A stretch of DNA of 6,033 nt, from assembly GCA_905201305.1 (NCBI GenBank), contig CAJKNS010000149.1:1-6033 (forward strand), in the 5' to 3' direction. Both the position numbers and the translations under genes were made by a program. Numbering within the stretch: the first letter of the stretch is position 1; every line of letters starts with the position of its first letter. The DNA comes from an uncultured Eubacteriales bacterium (GTDB lineage: Bacteria > Bacillota > Clostridia > Oscillospirales > Oscillospiraceae). Below the pieces are notes generated by a model. That model searched no databases, was not told the origin of the DNA, and saw nothing but the letters and a program-made list of their open reading frames with translations. Shown one piece after another: positions 1 through 6,012 of this stretch.

Positions 1-1265
1 TCGGCTGCGGCGTGGAGGTGCAGGGCAAGGCGGGCAAGGAGCTCAACGACTGGCTGCTGGAAATGCCCGAGGTGCAGCCCTACCTGGTGGAAACAGAGGT
101 GCGGGGCAAGAAGGTAAAGAGCCTGACCGAGGACCGGATTTTCTTCAATCAGAAGTCCACCGATGGCTCCATCGGTCCCGGCAAGGGCGGCAGCTTCCTG
201 ATTGAAACCATGGTTCGCCAGTTCCCCAAGTATGGCATCGAACTGCGGACGGAATGTGCGGCAAAGAAGATCCTCACCGATGAAACCGGCGCAGTTTCCG
301 GCGTCCTTGCCCAGGATCCTGGCGGCGAGGTACATATCAAATGTAAGGCTGTGATCTGCTCCTCCGGCAGCTATACCCATAATGACGAGCTGCTCCGGCG
401 GTTTATCCCCTGGTTCTTCCCGGACGAGAAGGAAAATCCAAACTGCGAGCATGTCCATCGGTTTGCTGCGCCCACCGATACCGGCGACGTGGTAGAGCTG
501 GGCGAGAGCTGCGGTGCCTATGTGGATTATGATGCGTTCTGCATCAACCTCTTTGGACCGGTACACCATCCCTTCAGCTTTTCCGGCTTCTGCGCCCAGA
601 TGAACGGCAATCAGATGACCGTGAATCTAAAGGGCAAGCGCTTCTACAATGAAGGCGCCATGGGTGGCGGCGCAGCACCCATCTGCTTCCAGCCCCGGCG
701 CATGGTCTACAGTATTTTTGACACCCCGGGCATCGAAGCGGTAATGGATGAGGGCATCCGGACCCGCGGCGGCGTTGAGGGAGAATACTTAAAGCGCTGG
801 AGACAGGACTTCCAGGAGGAGCTGGATTCTCACAACGGCGTATCTCTGTTTGTGGCAGATACCCTGGAGGAGCTGGCAGAGCAGGCGGGCATCGAGAAGG
901 AGCCGTTCCTTCAGGAGGTTGCACATTATAATGAGATGTGCAGAAAGGGCGTGGACGAGGACTTTGGCAAGAGCGCCCGAAACCTCAAGCCCATTGAAAA
1001 CGGTCCCTTCTATGCCATCTTTGGCAAAATGGCAACCGACGGCGCCTTTGGCGGCGTACTGGTGAACCCCAAGTGCGAGGTTTACCGGGCGGACAAGACG
1101 GGAGTGATTCCCGGCTTCTATGCCGCAGGCGATAATGCCTCCGGCGTACAGGCAAATGCAGGAAAGCCCGGCGACTATCGGATGAAAGCATTCACCGACT
1201 ATCAGTGGGCAGTGGACGGCGGCTATCTCTCCGCTCAGAGCTGTGCAGAATATCTGACCAAGTAA
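1..1265 (+). CDS. FAD-dependent oxidoreductase, fumarate-reductase flavoprotein-like (5' truncated)
   Basis: This is the C-terminal part of a flavoprotein of the FAD_binding_2 family (fumarate reductase, urocanate reductase, ketosteroid dehydrogenase fold). The frame is open from base 3 to the window edge, so the true start and the N-terminal Rossmann GxGxxG motif lie upstream; the GTG at base 12 is probably internal. Visible family marks are a VLAQDPGGEV strand pair (301-330), a GPVHHPFSFS motif (555-584), a KRFYNE motif (636-653), GPFYA before the second FAD segment, and the C-terminal FAD-binding motif PGFYAAGDN (1110-1136). It is clearly paralogous to the flavoprotein at 2420-4207 (shared DPGGEV, HHPFS, DTLEELA, GPFYA, AGDN/CGDN). 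By alignment with that gene about 155 residues are missing, so whether it carries an N-terminal ferredoxin domain cannot be seen. The His and Arg of the fumarate reductase active site are not evident in the GPFYA and AGDN regions, although an Arg occurs at 1179-1181. Substrate unknown; the family assignment is secure. Confidence 0.9.
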   Translation, partial: GCGVEVQGKAGKELNDWLLEMPEVQPYLVETEVRGKKVKSLTEDRIFFNQKSTDGSIGPGKGGSFLIETMVRQFPKYGIELRTECAAKKILTDETGAVSGVLAQDPGGEVHIKCKAVICSSGSYTHNDELLRRFIPWFFPDEKENPNCEHVHRFAAPTDTGDVVELGESCGAYVDYDAFCINLFGPVHHPFSFSGFCAQMNGNQMTVNLKGKRFYNEGAMGGGAAPICFQPRRMVYSIFDTPGIEAVMDEGIRTRGGVEGEYLKRWRQDFQEELDSHNGVSLFVADTLEELAEQAGIEKEPFLQEVAHYNEMCRKGVDEDFGKSARNLKPIENGPFYAIFGKMATDGAFGGVLVNPKCEVYRADKTGVIPGFYAAGDNASGVQANAGKPGDYRMKAFTDYQWAVDGGYLSAQSCAEYLTK

Positions 1266-1275
1266 CGCAAGAAAC

Positions 1276-1321
1276 AAAAGATACCGCCTCATTCCAAGAA
1301 CGGAATGGGGCGGTATCTTTT
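1276..1321. terminator. Bidirectional rho-independent terminator between convergent genes
   Basis: The 20-nt left arm (1276-1295) pairs with the right arm (1302-1321) around the 6-nt loop AAGAAC, with one G-U wobble. The plus strand ends the stem in CTTTTATATT. The minus strand ends it in CTTTTGTTTC, so a U-rich tail follows the hairpin in both directions. It lies 10 bp after the stop of the upstream flavoprotein gene and 3 bp from the stop of the convergent lysR gene, so it should serve both. Confidence 0.93.
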
Positions 1322-1324
1322 ATA

Positions 1325-2248
1325 TTATGGACATTCAAATCCGCCTTCCATAAAGGCGGCGGTGGCGTTCAGCTCCCGTTCAATGTGCTGATCCAGCAGC
1401 TCCAGAATGGCATAGTCCTCGGCGCTGTTTAAAAAGTTGGGACGATGACTCAAAAAGACCGAGCGCTCCATCTTAATTCCCGAAAGGGACATGGCGCGGA
1501 TGGGGGTGTCCGGAACACGGCGCTTGAGAGAACGATAGGCGGTCACCGGAACGATGCCAATGTTTCGGCATCGGTTGATGGAAATCCGGGATTCGTCGGG
1601 CTGGGTGGCAAAGTGCAGCCCAGATGGCAGAGTTTCAAACAGGGCTGAGAGACTTTTGCGGTCATAGGGGGAATTGTCGAAGATAATGGACTCCTTGGCA
1701 AGCTGCTCCCGGGTGATGGCCTTGCCGTCGCAGTCGGAGCGGAAGGAATAGTTTTCATGGAACATTACGCACCAGGGCTCAATATATGCCTTGGCGATGG
1801 TATAGCCCCGAAAATCCTGCTGGGGAATAATCACAAGATCCGGCGCGGTATCCGTGGGATAGTCGGAAACGGTACGGGTGCCATCAAAGCAAGTCAGGTC
1901 CACATCCGGAAATGCGGAGAGACATCGGTCACAGAAGGATGCAAAATCGTCCAGGAAGATATAGTTGCTCACCAGCACCCGGCGGTTGGTGTTCTTTTGG
2001 CGGACTGCATGAACTCCTGCATTGATGGCGTCCAGACCGGCAGAAACATGCTGGAGAAATATTTTCCCGCTTTCGTTGAGAATTAGTGAGTTGGATTTTC
2101 GGTCAAATAGCCGCACCTCCAGCTCCGATTCCAGCCGGCTGATGGAACGGCTGAGCGCAGGCTGCGTGATATAGAGCTTGTGGGCAGCCTGGCTGACATT
2201 TTGACATTCCGCTACGGTGATAAACTGGTGGAGCTGAGTGAGATCCAC
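1325..2248 (-). CDS. LysR-family transcriptional regulator
   Basis: A full-length LysR-type regulator of 307 residues, the usual family size. Residues 1-60 form the winged helix-turn-helix, with the characteristic pattern SQAAHKLYITQPALSRSI (about 19-36) followed by LESELEVRLFDR. A linker helix leads to the effector-binding domain (about 90-295), a periplasmic-binding-protein-like fold that senses a small molecule. The start is GTG at 2248-2246: an in-frame TGA lies only 9 nt upstream (2260-2258) and GAGG (2259-2256) sits 7 nt before the GTG, so no longer protein is possible. The gene is divergent from the ferredoxin-flavoprotein/binding-protein operon, the classic arrangement for a LysR protein and its target, and converges with the upstream flavoprotein gene. 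Likely role: effector-dependent control of the divergent operon and of its own gene. The effector cannot be read from the sequence. Confidence 0.95.
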   Translation of the reverse strand: MDLTQLHQFITVAECQNVSQAAHKLYITQPALSRSISRLESELEVRLFDRKSNSLILNESGKIFLQHVSAGLDAINAGVHAVRQKNTNRRVLVSNYIFLDDFASFCDRCLSAFPDVDLTCFDGTRTVSDYPTDTAPDLVIIPQQDFRGYTIAKAYIEPWCVMFHENYSFRSDCDGKAITREQLAKESIIFDNSPYDRKSLSALFETLPSGLHFATQPDESRISINRCRNIGIVPVTAYRSLKRRVPDTPIRAMSLSGIKMERSVFLSHRPNFLNSAEDYAILELLDQHIERELNATAAFMEGGFECP

Positions 2249-2253
2249 AATAA

Positions 2254-2261
2254 TTCCTCAC
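2254..2261 (-). promoter_or_regulatory. Ribosome-binding site fixing the GTG start of lysR
   Basis: Read on the minus strand the site is GTGAGGAA, with GAGG 7 nt before the GTG. The TGA inside it (2260-2258) is in frame with the gene, so translation cannot begin further upstream with a normal start codon. Confidence 0.75.
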
Positions 2262-2282
2262 TTTCGTATACAATATAACTCC

Positions 2283-2311
2283 ATTCTACCACATCCGTGC
2301 GGATGTGGCAA
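2283..2311 (-). promoter_or_regulatory. Putative sigma-70 type promoter of lysR
   Basis: On the minus strand TTGCCA (2311-2306, five of six matches to TTGACA) is followed after exactly 17 nt by TAGAAT (2288-2283, five of six matches to TATAAT). Transcription would begin near 2276, giving a leader of about 28 nt. The whole spacer and half of the -35 hexamer lie inside the palindrome at 2289-2308. Confidence 0.7.
2289..2308. promoter_or_regulatory. Perfect 9-bp palindrome, candidate operator in the lysR promoter
   Basis: The sequence is CCACATCCG-TG-CGGATGTGG: two perfect 9-bp arms around a 2-bp centre. It fills the 17-bp spacer of the predicted lysR promoter and overlaps the -35 box, so a bound protein would block RNA polymerase. 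It lies upstream of both predicted transcription starts, so it should not be transcribed from either promoter and is better explained as a DNA-binding site than as an RNA hairpin. The binder could be the LysR protein itself (autorepression) or another regulator. The sequence is seen directly; the function is inferred. Confidence 0.55.
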
Positions 2312-2330
2312 GGCAGGGGGTATGCTCTCA

Positions 2331-2365
2331 CAGGTACTAGTGACTGCACAAACGGCATTGGTCAC
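2331..2365. promoter_or_regulatory. Overlapping dyads, candidate LysR binding region
   Basis: Three imperfect symmetries overlap here: CAG-N2-ACTAGT-N2-CTG (2331-2346), GTGAC-N16-GTCAC (2340-2365), and TGC-N7-GCA (2345-2357), which fits the T-N11-A shape of LysR sites. They lie about -63 to -29 relative to the predicted start of the flavoprotein transcript, where LysR activators usually bind, and the right half-site overlaps the -35 box. Short dyads occur by chance, so this rests mainly on position. Confidence 0.4.
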
Positions 2366-2387
2366 AGAAATGTTTCTATTGTATAAT
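2359..2387 (+). promoter_or_regulatory. Putative promoter of the ferredoxin-flavoprotein operon
   Basis: A perfect -10 box TATAAT (2382-2387) is preceded after 17 bp by the weak -35 element TGGTCA (2359-2364, four of six matches). A transcript starting near 2394 would have a leader of about 26 nt. A strong -10 with a poor -35 fits a promoter that depends on an activator such as the divergent LysR protein. Confidence 0.65.
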
Positions 2388-2402
2388 GAATTCGTAATAA
2401 AC

Positions 2403-2413
2403 GGAAAGGGTGA
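2403..2413 (+). promoter_or_regulatory. Ribosome-binding site of the ferredoxin-flavoprotein gene
   Basis: GGAAAGGGTGA lies just ahead of the ATG at 2420, with AAGGG ending 9 nt before it. The TGA at 2411-2413 is in frame with the gene, which excludes an upstream start. Confidence 0.6.
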
Positions 2414-2419
2414 ATACAT

Positions 2420-4207
2420 ATGGCGTATCATATTAACCAGGACATCTGCTCCGGCTGTCATACCTGTGAGCTGTACTGTCCTGCGGGAGCCATTCGGATG
2501 AATTTCTCCAAGTACCAGATCGATGCGGACAAGTGCGTGTCCTGCGGCACCTGTGCCCAGCACTGTCATAATGCTGCCATTTATGATCTGGAGAAGCAAC
2601 CGGAAGCCCCTACCCCGCATGAGAAAAACGAGCTCAGCTGCGATATTCTTGTCATTGGCGGCGGCGCATCCGGCCTGACTGCGGCAGCAAAGGCGGCACA
2701 TGCCGGGAAAAAGGTTGTGGTTCTGGAGAAGAACTTTGAAACCGGCGGCAGCGCCTATTTCGGGCATATGATGAAAGTCCACTATTCCAAGTGGCACGAA
2801 GCGGCCGGCCTGCCCGACAAGCGGGAAAAGCTGTTCAAAAAGTTCCAGCGGATGACCGAAGGCAAGTGCAATAACGAACTGGCACGGCGGCTGCTGGATG
2901 CCAATGGGGACCGTGCCAACCGGCTCATTGACTCCGGCAACATGGAAAAGGGGTTTAAGTGGGGTGTCAACCGTTCGGGCAAGCCCGACATTCAGGACGA
3001 TTTCCTGAAAAACTACCCCTATCCCATTGACAGCCTTCGCTCCGATCCCTCCTGCGGACCCGGTGAAAGCGGCTGGGCGATCTGTAATATTCTTACCGAT
3101 GCAATTCAGGAGTATGGCGGCGAGATTTTGCTGAATACTCAGGCGGTGAAGCTGCTGACCGGCGACAATGGCGCTGTGATTGGTGCCCTTGCCAAGGATC
3201 CCGGCGGTGAGGTGGAGGTGCATGCCAAGGCGACCCTGGTCTGTGCCGGTTCCTACAGCCGGAACAAGGAGATCATGAACAAGATGCAGCCCATCTTCTA
3301 TCAGAACGAGGGCAAGGAGCCGGTTCATATCTACGCCTGCGCTACCTGCACCGGCGACGGCATCACCATGTGCGAGGAGATCGGCGCCAACATCGACTAT
3401 GTGAACAAGCGGGCGGCAATGTTCGGTCCCATGCATCATCCCTTCAGCTACGGCGTTCTCAGCATGCTCCGCGGCGGCACTTCGGTGCAGGTCAACAAGT
3501 ACGGTCAGGAGATGCCCATGGAGATGGGTATGCACGAAATCGGCGGTCTTGCCGATCAGCCCGGCTGGATTGCATGGAGCATTACCAATCAGCAGTCCTT
3601 TGACGAAGCGATAAAGAATGGCTTAAACAGCTCCGATCCCGATGAGCAGCGTGCATTCCGCCATTGGGAGCGTGATCTTGCCAATGAGCTTCGTGACGGC
3701 TCCACCGTCAAGGCGGATACCCTGGAGGAGCTGGCGGATAAGCTGAACTTCAACAAGGCGGATTTCATGACCTATATCATGCAGTACAACAACGATGTCA
3801 AGGCTGGGCGGATTTCCTCTCCCTTTGGTCCTCCTCCCGGCGGCGATGACGAGGGCGCCATGCCTCCTCCGCCTCCCGGTGGTGACGATGATGACGACGG
3901 CATGATGTTCCCCATGGGCGAAATGCCCAAGCCCCATCCCTTTGAAAAGGGACCCTTCTATGCGGTCATTATGAAGATGTTCCAGGAGAATGCCGTGGGC
4001 GGCATGACCATCGACGAGAACACCAATGTGGTGCGTCCCGATGGCACGCCCATTCCCGGACTGTATGCCTGCGGCGATAATACCCGGGGCATTATGCTTC
4101 CAGGCGATGTTGGCGTACAGTATATTGAAACCTATCTCTCCGCCATGACCTATGCCATGTGCAGCGGCTTTCTGGCAGCAGAGAAGGCAATTGAGTTTGT
4201 ATCTTAA
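2420..4207 (+). CDS. Ferredoxin-fused FAD-dependent oxidoreductase (2x[4Fe-4S] + fumarate-reductase-like flavoprotein)
   Basis: A complete 595-residue redox enzyme. An N-terminal bacterial ferredoxin domain has two cluster motifs: Cys10, 13, 16, 20 (followed by Pro) and Cys39, 42, 45, 49. A linker (about 57-72) leads to an FAD_binding_2 flavoprotein with the Rossmann motif GGGASG (80-85), the ribose-binding acid Glu103, TGDG (311-314), GPMHHPFS (336-343) and the C-terminal FAD motif IPGLYACGDN (545-554). Electrons would pass from a ferredoxin-type donor through the clusters to FAD and on to an organic substrate. There is no signal peptide or membrane segment, so it should be cytoplasmic. Oddities: residues 471-494 form a Pro/Gly/Asp low-complexity insert; the usual KRF-NE segment is replaced by the Met-rich YGQEMPMEMGM (361-371); the active-site His and Arg expected of fumarate reductase are not evident near GPFYA and CGDN. 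The family is certain, the substrate unknown. An in-frame TGA at 2411 fixes the start. It is co-transcribed with the binding protein 19 bp downstream. Confidence 0.95.
   Translation: MAYHINQDICSGCHTCELYCPAGAIRMNFSKYQIDADKCVSCGTCAQHCHNAAIYDLEKQPEAPTPHEKNELSCDILVIGGGASGLTAAAKAAHAGKKVVVLEKNFETGGSAYFGHMMKVHYSKWHEAAGLPDKREKLFKKFQRMTEGKCNNELARRLLDANGDRANRLIDSGNMEKGFKWGVNRSGKPDIQDDFLKNYPYPIDSLRSDPSCGPGESGWAICNILTDAIQEYGGEILLNTQAVKLLTGDNGAVIGALAKDPGGEVEVHAKATLVCAGSYSRNKEIMNKMQPIFYQNEGKEPVHIYACATCTGDGITMCEEIGANIDYVNKRAAMFGPMHHPFSYGVLSMLRGGTSVQVNKYGQEMPMEMGMHEIGGLADQPGWIAWSITNQQSFDEAIKNGLNSSDPDEQRAFRHWERDLANELRDGSTVKADTLEELADKLNFNKADFMTYIMQYNNDVKAGRISSPFGPPPGGDDEGAMPPPPPGGDDDDDGMMFPMGEMPKPHPFEKGPFYAVIMKMFQENAVGGMTIDENTNVVRPDGTPIPGLYACGDNTRGIMLPGDVGVQYIETYLSAMTYAMCSGFLAAEKAIEFVS
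3830..3907 (+). repeat. Imperfect internal duplication encoding a Pro/Gly/Asp/Met-rich insert
   Basis: Within the ferredoxin-flavoprotein gene, residues 471-481 (PPPGGDDEGAM) and 484-496 (PPPGGDDDDDGMM) form two copies of one unit, Pro3-Gly2-Asp(n)-Gly-Met, joined by two further prolines. At DNA level the copies differ at several third positions, so the duplication is not brand new. The paralogous flavoprotein at 1-1265 has only a short ordinary segment at the matching place, between its YNEMC and GPFYA motifs, so this is an insertion specific to the second enzyme. Confidence 0.8.
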
Positions 4208-4208
4208 T

Positions 4209-4215
4209 GAGGAGG
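4209..4215 (+). promoter_or_regulatory. Strong ribosome-binding site of the solute-binding lipoprotein gene
   Basis: GAGGAGG lies directly after the preceding stop codon, 11 nt before the ATG at 4227. An in-frame TGA at 4218-4220 excludes an earlier start. No promoter or terminator fits in the 19-bp gap, so the gene should be translated from the flavoprotein mRNA. Confidence 0.75.
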
Positions 4216-4226
4216 ATTGAAAGAAA

Positions 4227-5987
4227 ATGAAGAAAATCGTATCTCTGCTGCTGGCGGCCATTATGGTGTGTTCCATGGCCGCCTGCGGCGATAACAGCAG
4301 CAGCGCGGCATCTGCCGCAGCATCTGCCGGAAGTGCAGCGCCCGAAGCAACCCAGGCGGCTTCTGCACAGAATGAAACCGCAGCTCCCGCTGGCTCTGCC
4401 GAAGAAGGCTCTGATGGCGAAACCGCAGCAGCGCCTGCCGGCACCTATGGCGAGGACCTGCCCATTTCCGATATTGTAAAGGATATGAAGCCTACAGAGC
4501 TCCCACTTTCCGACGGCTCCACCACCTTTGACGTGTGGATGGCAGCCCCTGGCACCGTTTCTCAGGTGGAGGATCTGGCAAACTCCAACGAAACCTATGC
4601 GGAGCTCCAGGTGCGCACCGGTGTGGGCATCCACTTCCAGATGGCAAACTTCTTTACCCAGATGGATCAGTTCAACCTGATGGCGGCTTCCGGCGATTTC
4701 CCTGGCATTATGAGCGGTGCAGCTACTCTCTATAATGCAGGTCCCGACGCCGCGCTGGACGAGGAAATCTTTGTGAATCTGCTGGACTATGAGGATGCAA
4801 TGCCCCATTATGCGGCAATCATCAACTCCGATCCCAGCATCTTCAACGAGGTGTCCACGCCCGAGGGCAATCTGGTGGGCTTCTACAGCCTGTATGATTA
4901 CTCCAAGTACGGCGGCCGCGGCGATAAGGGCTACTTCATCCGTCAGGATTGGCTGGATGATCTGAACTTGGATATGCCCAAGACCTATGACCAGCTTCAT
5001 GATGTGCTCACTGTCTTCAAGACTGAAAAGGGTGCAGATTCCGCCTTTGTTCTGCCTGTTTCCGGCATGAACGATTTTGTCACCGGCGGCTTTGGCATCG
5101 GCAGCACCTTCTATGTGGAGGATGGCACCATCAAGTTCGGTCCTCTGGAGCGGGGCTATCGGGCTTACCTGGAGCTCATGGCAAAATGGTATTCCGAGGG
5201 ACTGATCTATGCCGACTACTATAACTATGCCAACGAGATTATGTTTGACGGCACCGATATGATCGGCTCCGGTCAGGTTGCCCTGTACTACAACGAGGTC
5301 GGCACCATGACTGCATATGCCGAGTACAGCAATGATCCCGATTTCCTGGTTCGGGCAATCGCTCCCGTATCCCAGGAGGAGGGCGGCAAGATTTATCCCA
5401 CCGAGTTCCACTACACTCCCGTGGATAATGCCCGCTGGAGCATTACCACCAACTGTGAGGATCCTGAGCTGGCGGTTCAGCTCTGCGACTACCTGTACAC
5501 CACTGACGGCATTCTGCTGGCAAACTACGGCGTAGAAGATGTGACCTTCTCCTACAACGCAGAGGGCAAGCCTGAGTTCACCGACCTGATTATGAACAAC
5601 CCCGACGGCTATTCCTACCGTGACTCCGTTGCCCTGCATGTGATCGACGGCATGGGCACCATCTATGATGCACTTCGCGGTGCTTCCAACTACACCGAGC
5701 TCCAGCTGGCTGCATTCGATGACTGGATGGACGCCAACCTGGATTACTCCAGAGCGCTGCCCAGCACCGAGATGCTGAACATGGAGGAAAAGGCAGAGTA
5801 CGCCTCCATCTACTCCGATGTGGAAACCTTCCTGAAGGAAGCCATTGCCAAGTATATCATTGGCGACTACAGCTTTGATTCCTACGACACTGACTTCGCG
5901 GGCAAGCTGGAGAGCATGAATGTGGAGCGCTGTGTGGAGCTGTATCAGCAGGCGTATGACCGCTATATGGAGAATCACGTGGCATAA
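4227..5987 (+). CDS. Extracellular solute-binding lipoprotein of an ABC transporter (LplA/LipO-like)
   Basis: A 586-residue secreted lipoprotein. Residues 1-19 are a type II signal peptide (positive MKK, hydrophobic core) ending in the lipobox MAAC, with Cys20 the lipidated residue. An Ala/Ser/Glu-rich low-complexity tether follows (about 22-72), then a long family 1-type solute-binding domain (about 75-586). Features resembling the large Firmicutes LplA/LipO-like binding proteins are the segment LANYGVEDVTFSYNAEGKPE and the C-terminal region ending in an AYDRYMEN helix. Such proteins sit on the outer face of the membrane and deliver ligands, usually oligosaccharides, to an ABC importer. No permease or ATPase gene is in view; they may follow beyond 6033, or the protein may share a permease encoded elsewhere. 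Its place directly behind a cytoplasmic redox enzyme suggests that it captures that enzyme's substrate or a conjugate of it (inference). The family call is firm, the ligand unknown. Confidence 0.92.
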   Translation: MKKIVSLLLAAIMVCSMAACGDNSSSAASAAASAGSAAPEATQAASAQNETAAPAGSAEEGSDGETAAAPAGTYGEDLPISDIVKDMKPTELPLSDGSTTFDVWMAAPGTVSQVEDLANSNETYAELQVRTGVGIHFQMANFFTQMDQFNLMAASGDFPGIMSGAATLYNAGPDAALDEEIFVNLLDYEDAMPHYAAIINSDPSIFNEVSTPEGNLVGFYSLYDYSKYGGRGDKGYFIRQDWLDDLNLDMPKTYDQLHDVLTVFKTEKGADSAFVLPVSGMNDFVTGGFGIGSTFYVEDGTIKFGPLERGYRAYLELMAKWYSEGLIYADYYNYANEIMFDGTDMIGSGQVALYYNEVGTMTAYAEYSNDPDFLVRAIAPVSQEEGGKIYPTEFHYTPVDNARWSITTNCEDPELAVQLCDYLYTTDGILLANYGVEDVTFSYNAEGKPEFTDLIMNNPDGYSYRDSVALHVIDGMGTIYDALRGASNYTELQLAAFDDWMDANLDYSRALPSTEMLNMEEKAEYASIYSDVETFLKEAIAKYIIGDYSFDSYDTDFAGKLESMNVERCVELYQQAYDRYMENHVA

Positions 5988-6012
5988 CTTCCTTATTATA
6001 TAATGTATAGGC

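Noticed and set aside
2289..2308. The palindrome as a rho-independent terminator
   Set aside because: No U-tract follows on either strand, and neither predicted divergent transcript includes it.
2258..3535. A 425-codon open frame on the minus strand opposite the ferredoxin-flavoprotein gene
   Set aside because: It overlaps a gene with clear cluster and FAD motifs, runs through the divergent promoter region, and has low-complexity composition typical of a shadow frame.
3623..4444. A 273-codon minus-strand frame across the flavoprotein/lipoprotein junction
   Set aside because: It spans two well-supported plus-strand genes and their intergenic ribosome-binding site; its Ala-rich start mirrors the lipoprotein tether.
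4092..5978. A 628-codon open frame on the minus strand opposite the lipoprotein gene
   Set aside because: The plus-strand gene has a signal peptide, lipobox, ribosome-binding site and family match. The opposite frame is a by-product of its codon bias; its translation is rich in Val, Ile, Gly and His with no recognisable domain.
5999..6004. TATAAT sequence after the lipoprotein gene, as a promoter for a downstream gene
   Set aside because: No -35-like hexamer is found 16-18 bp upstream, and the hairpin that follows immediately points to transcript termination instead.
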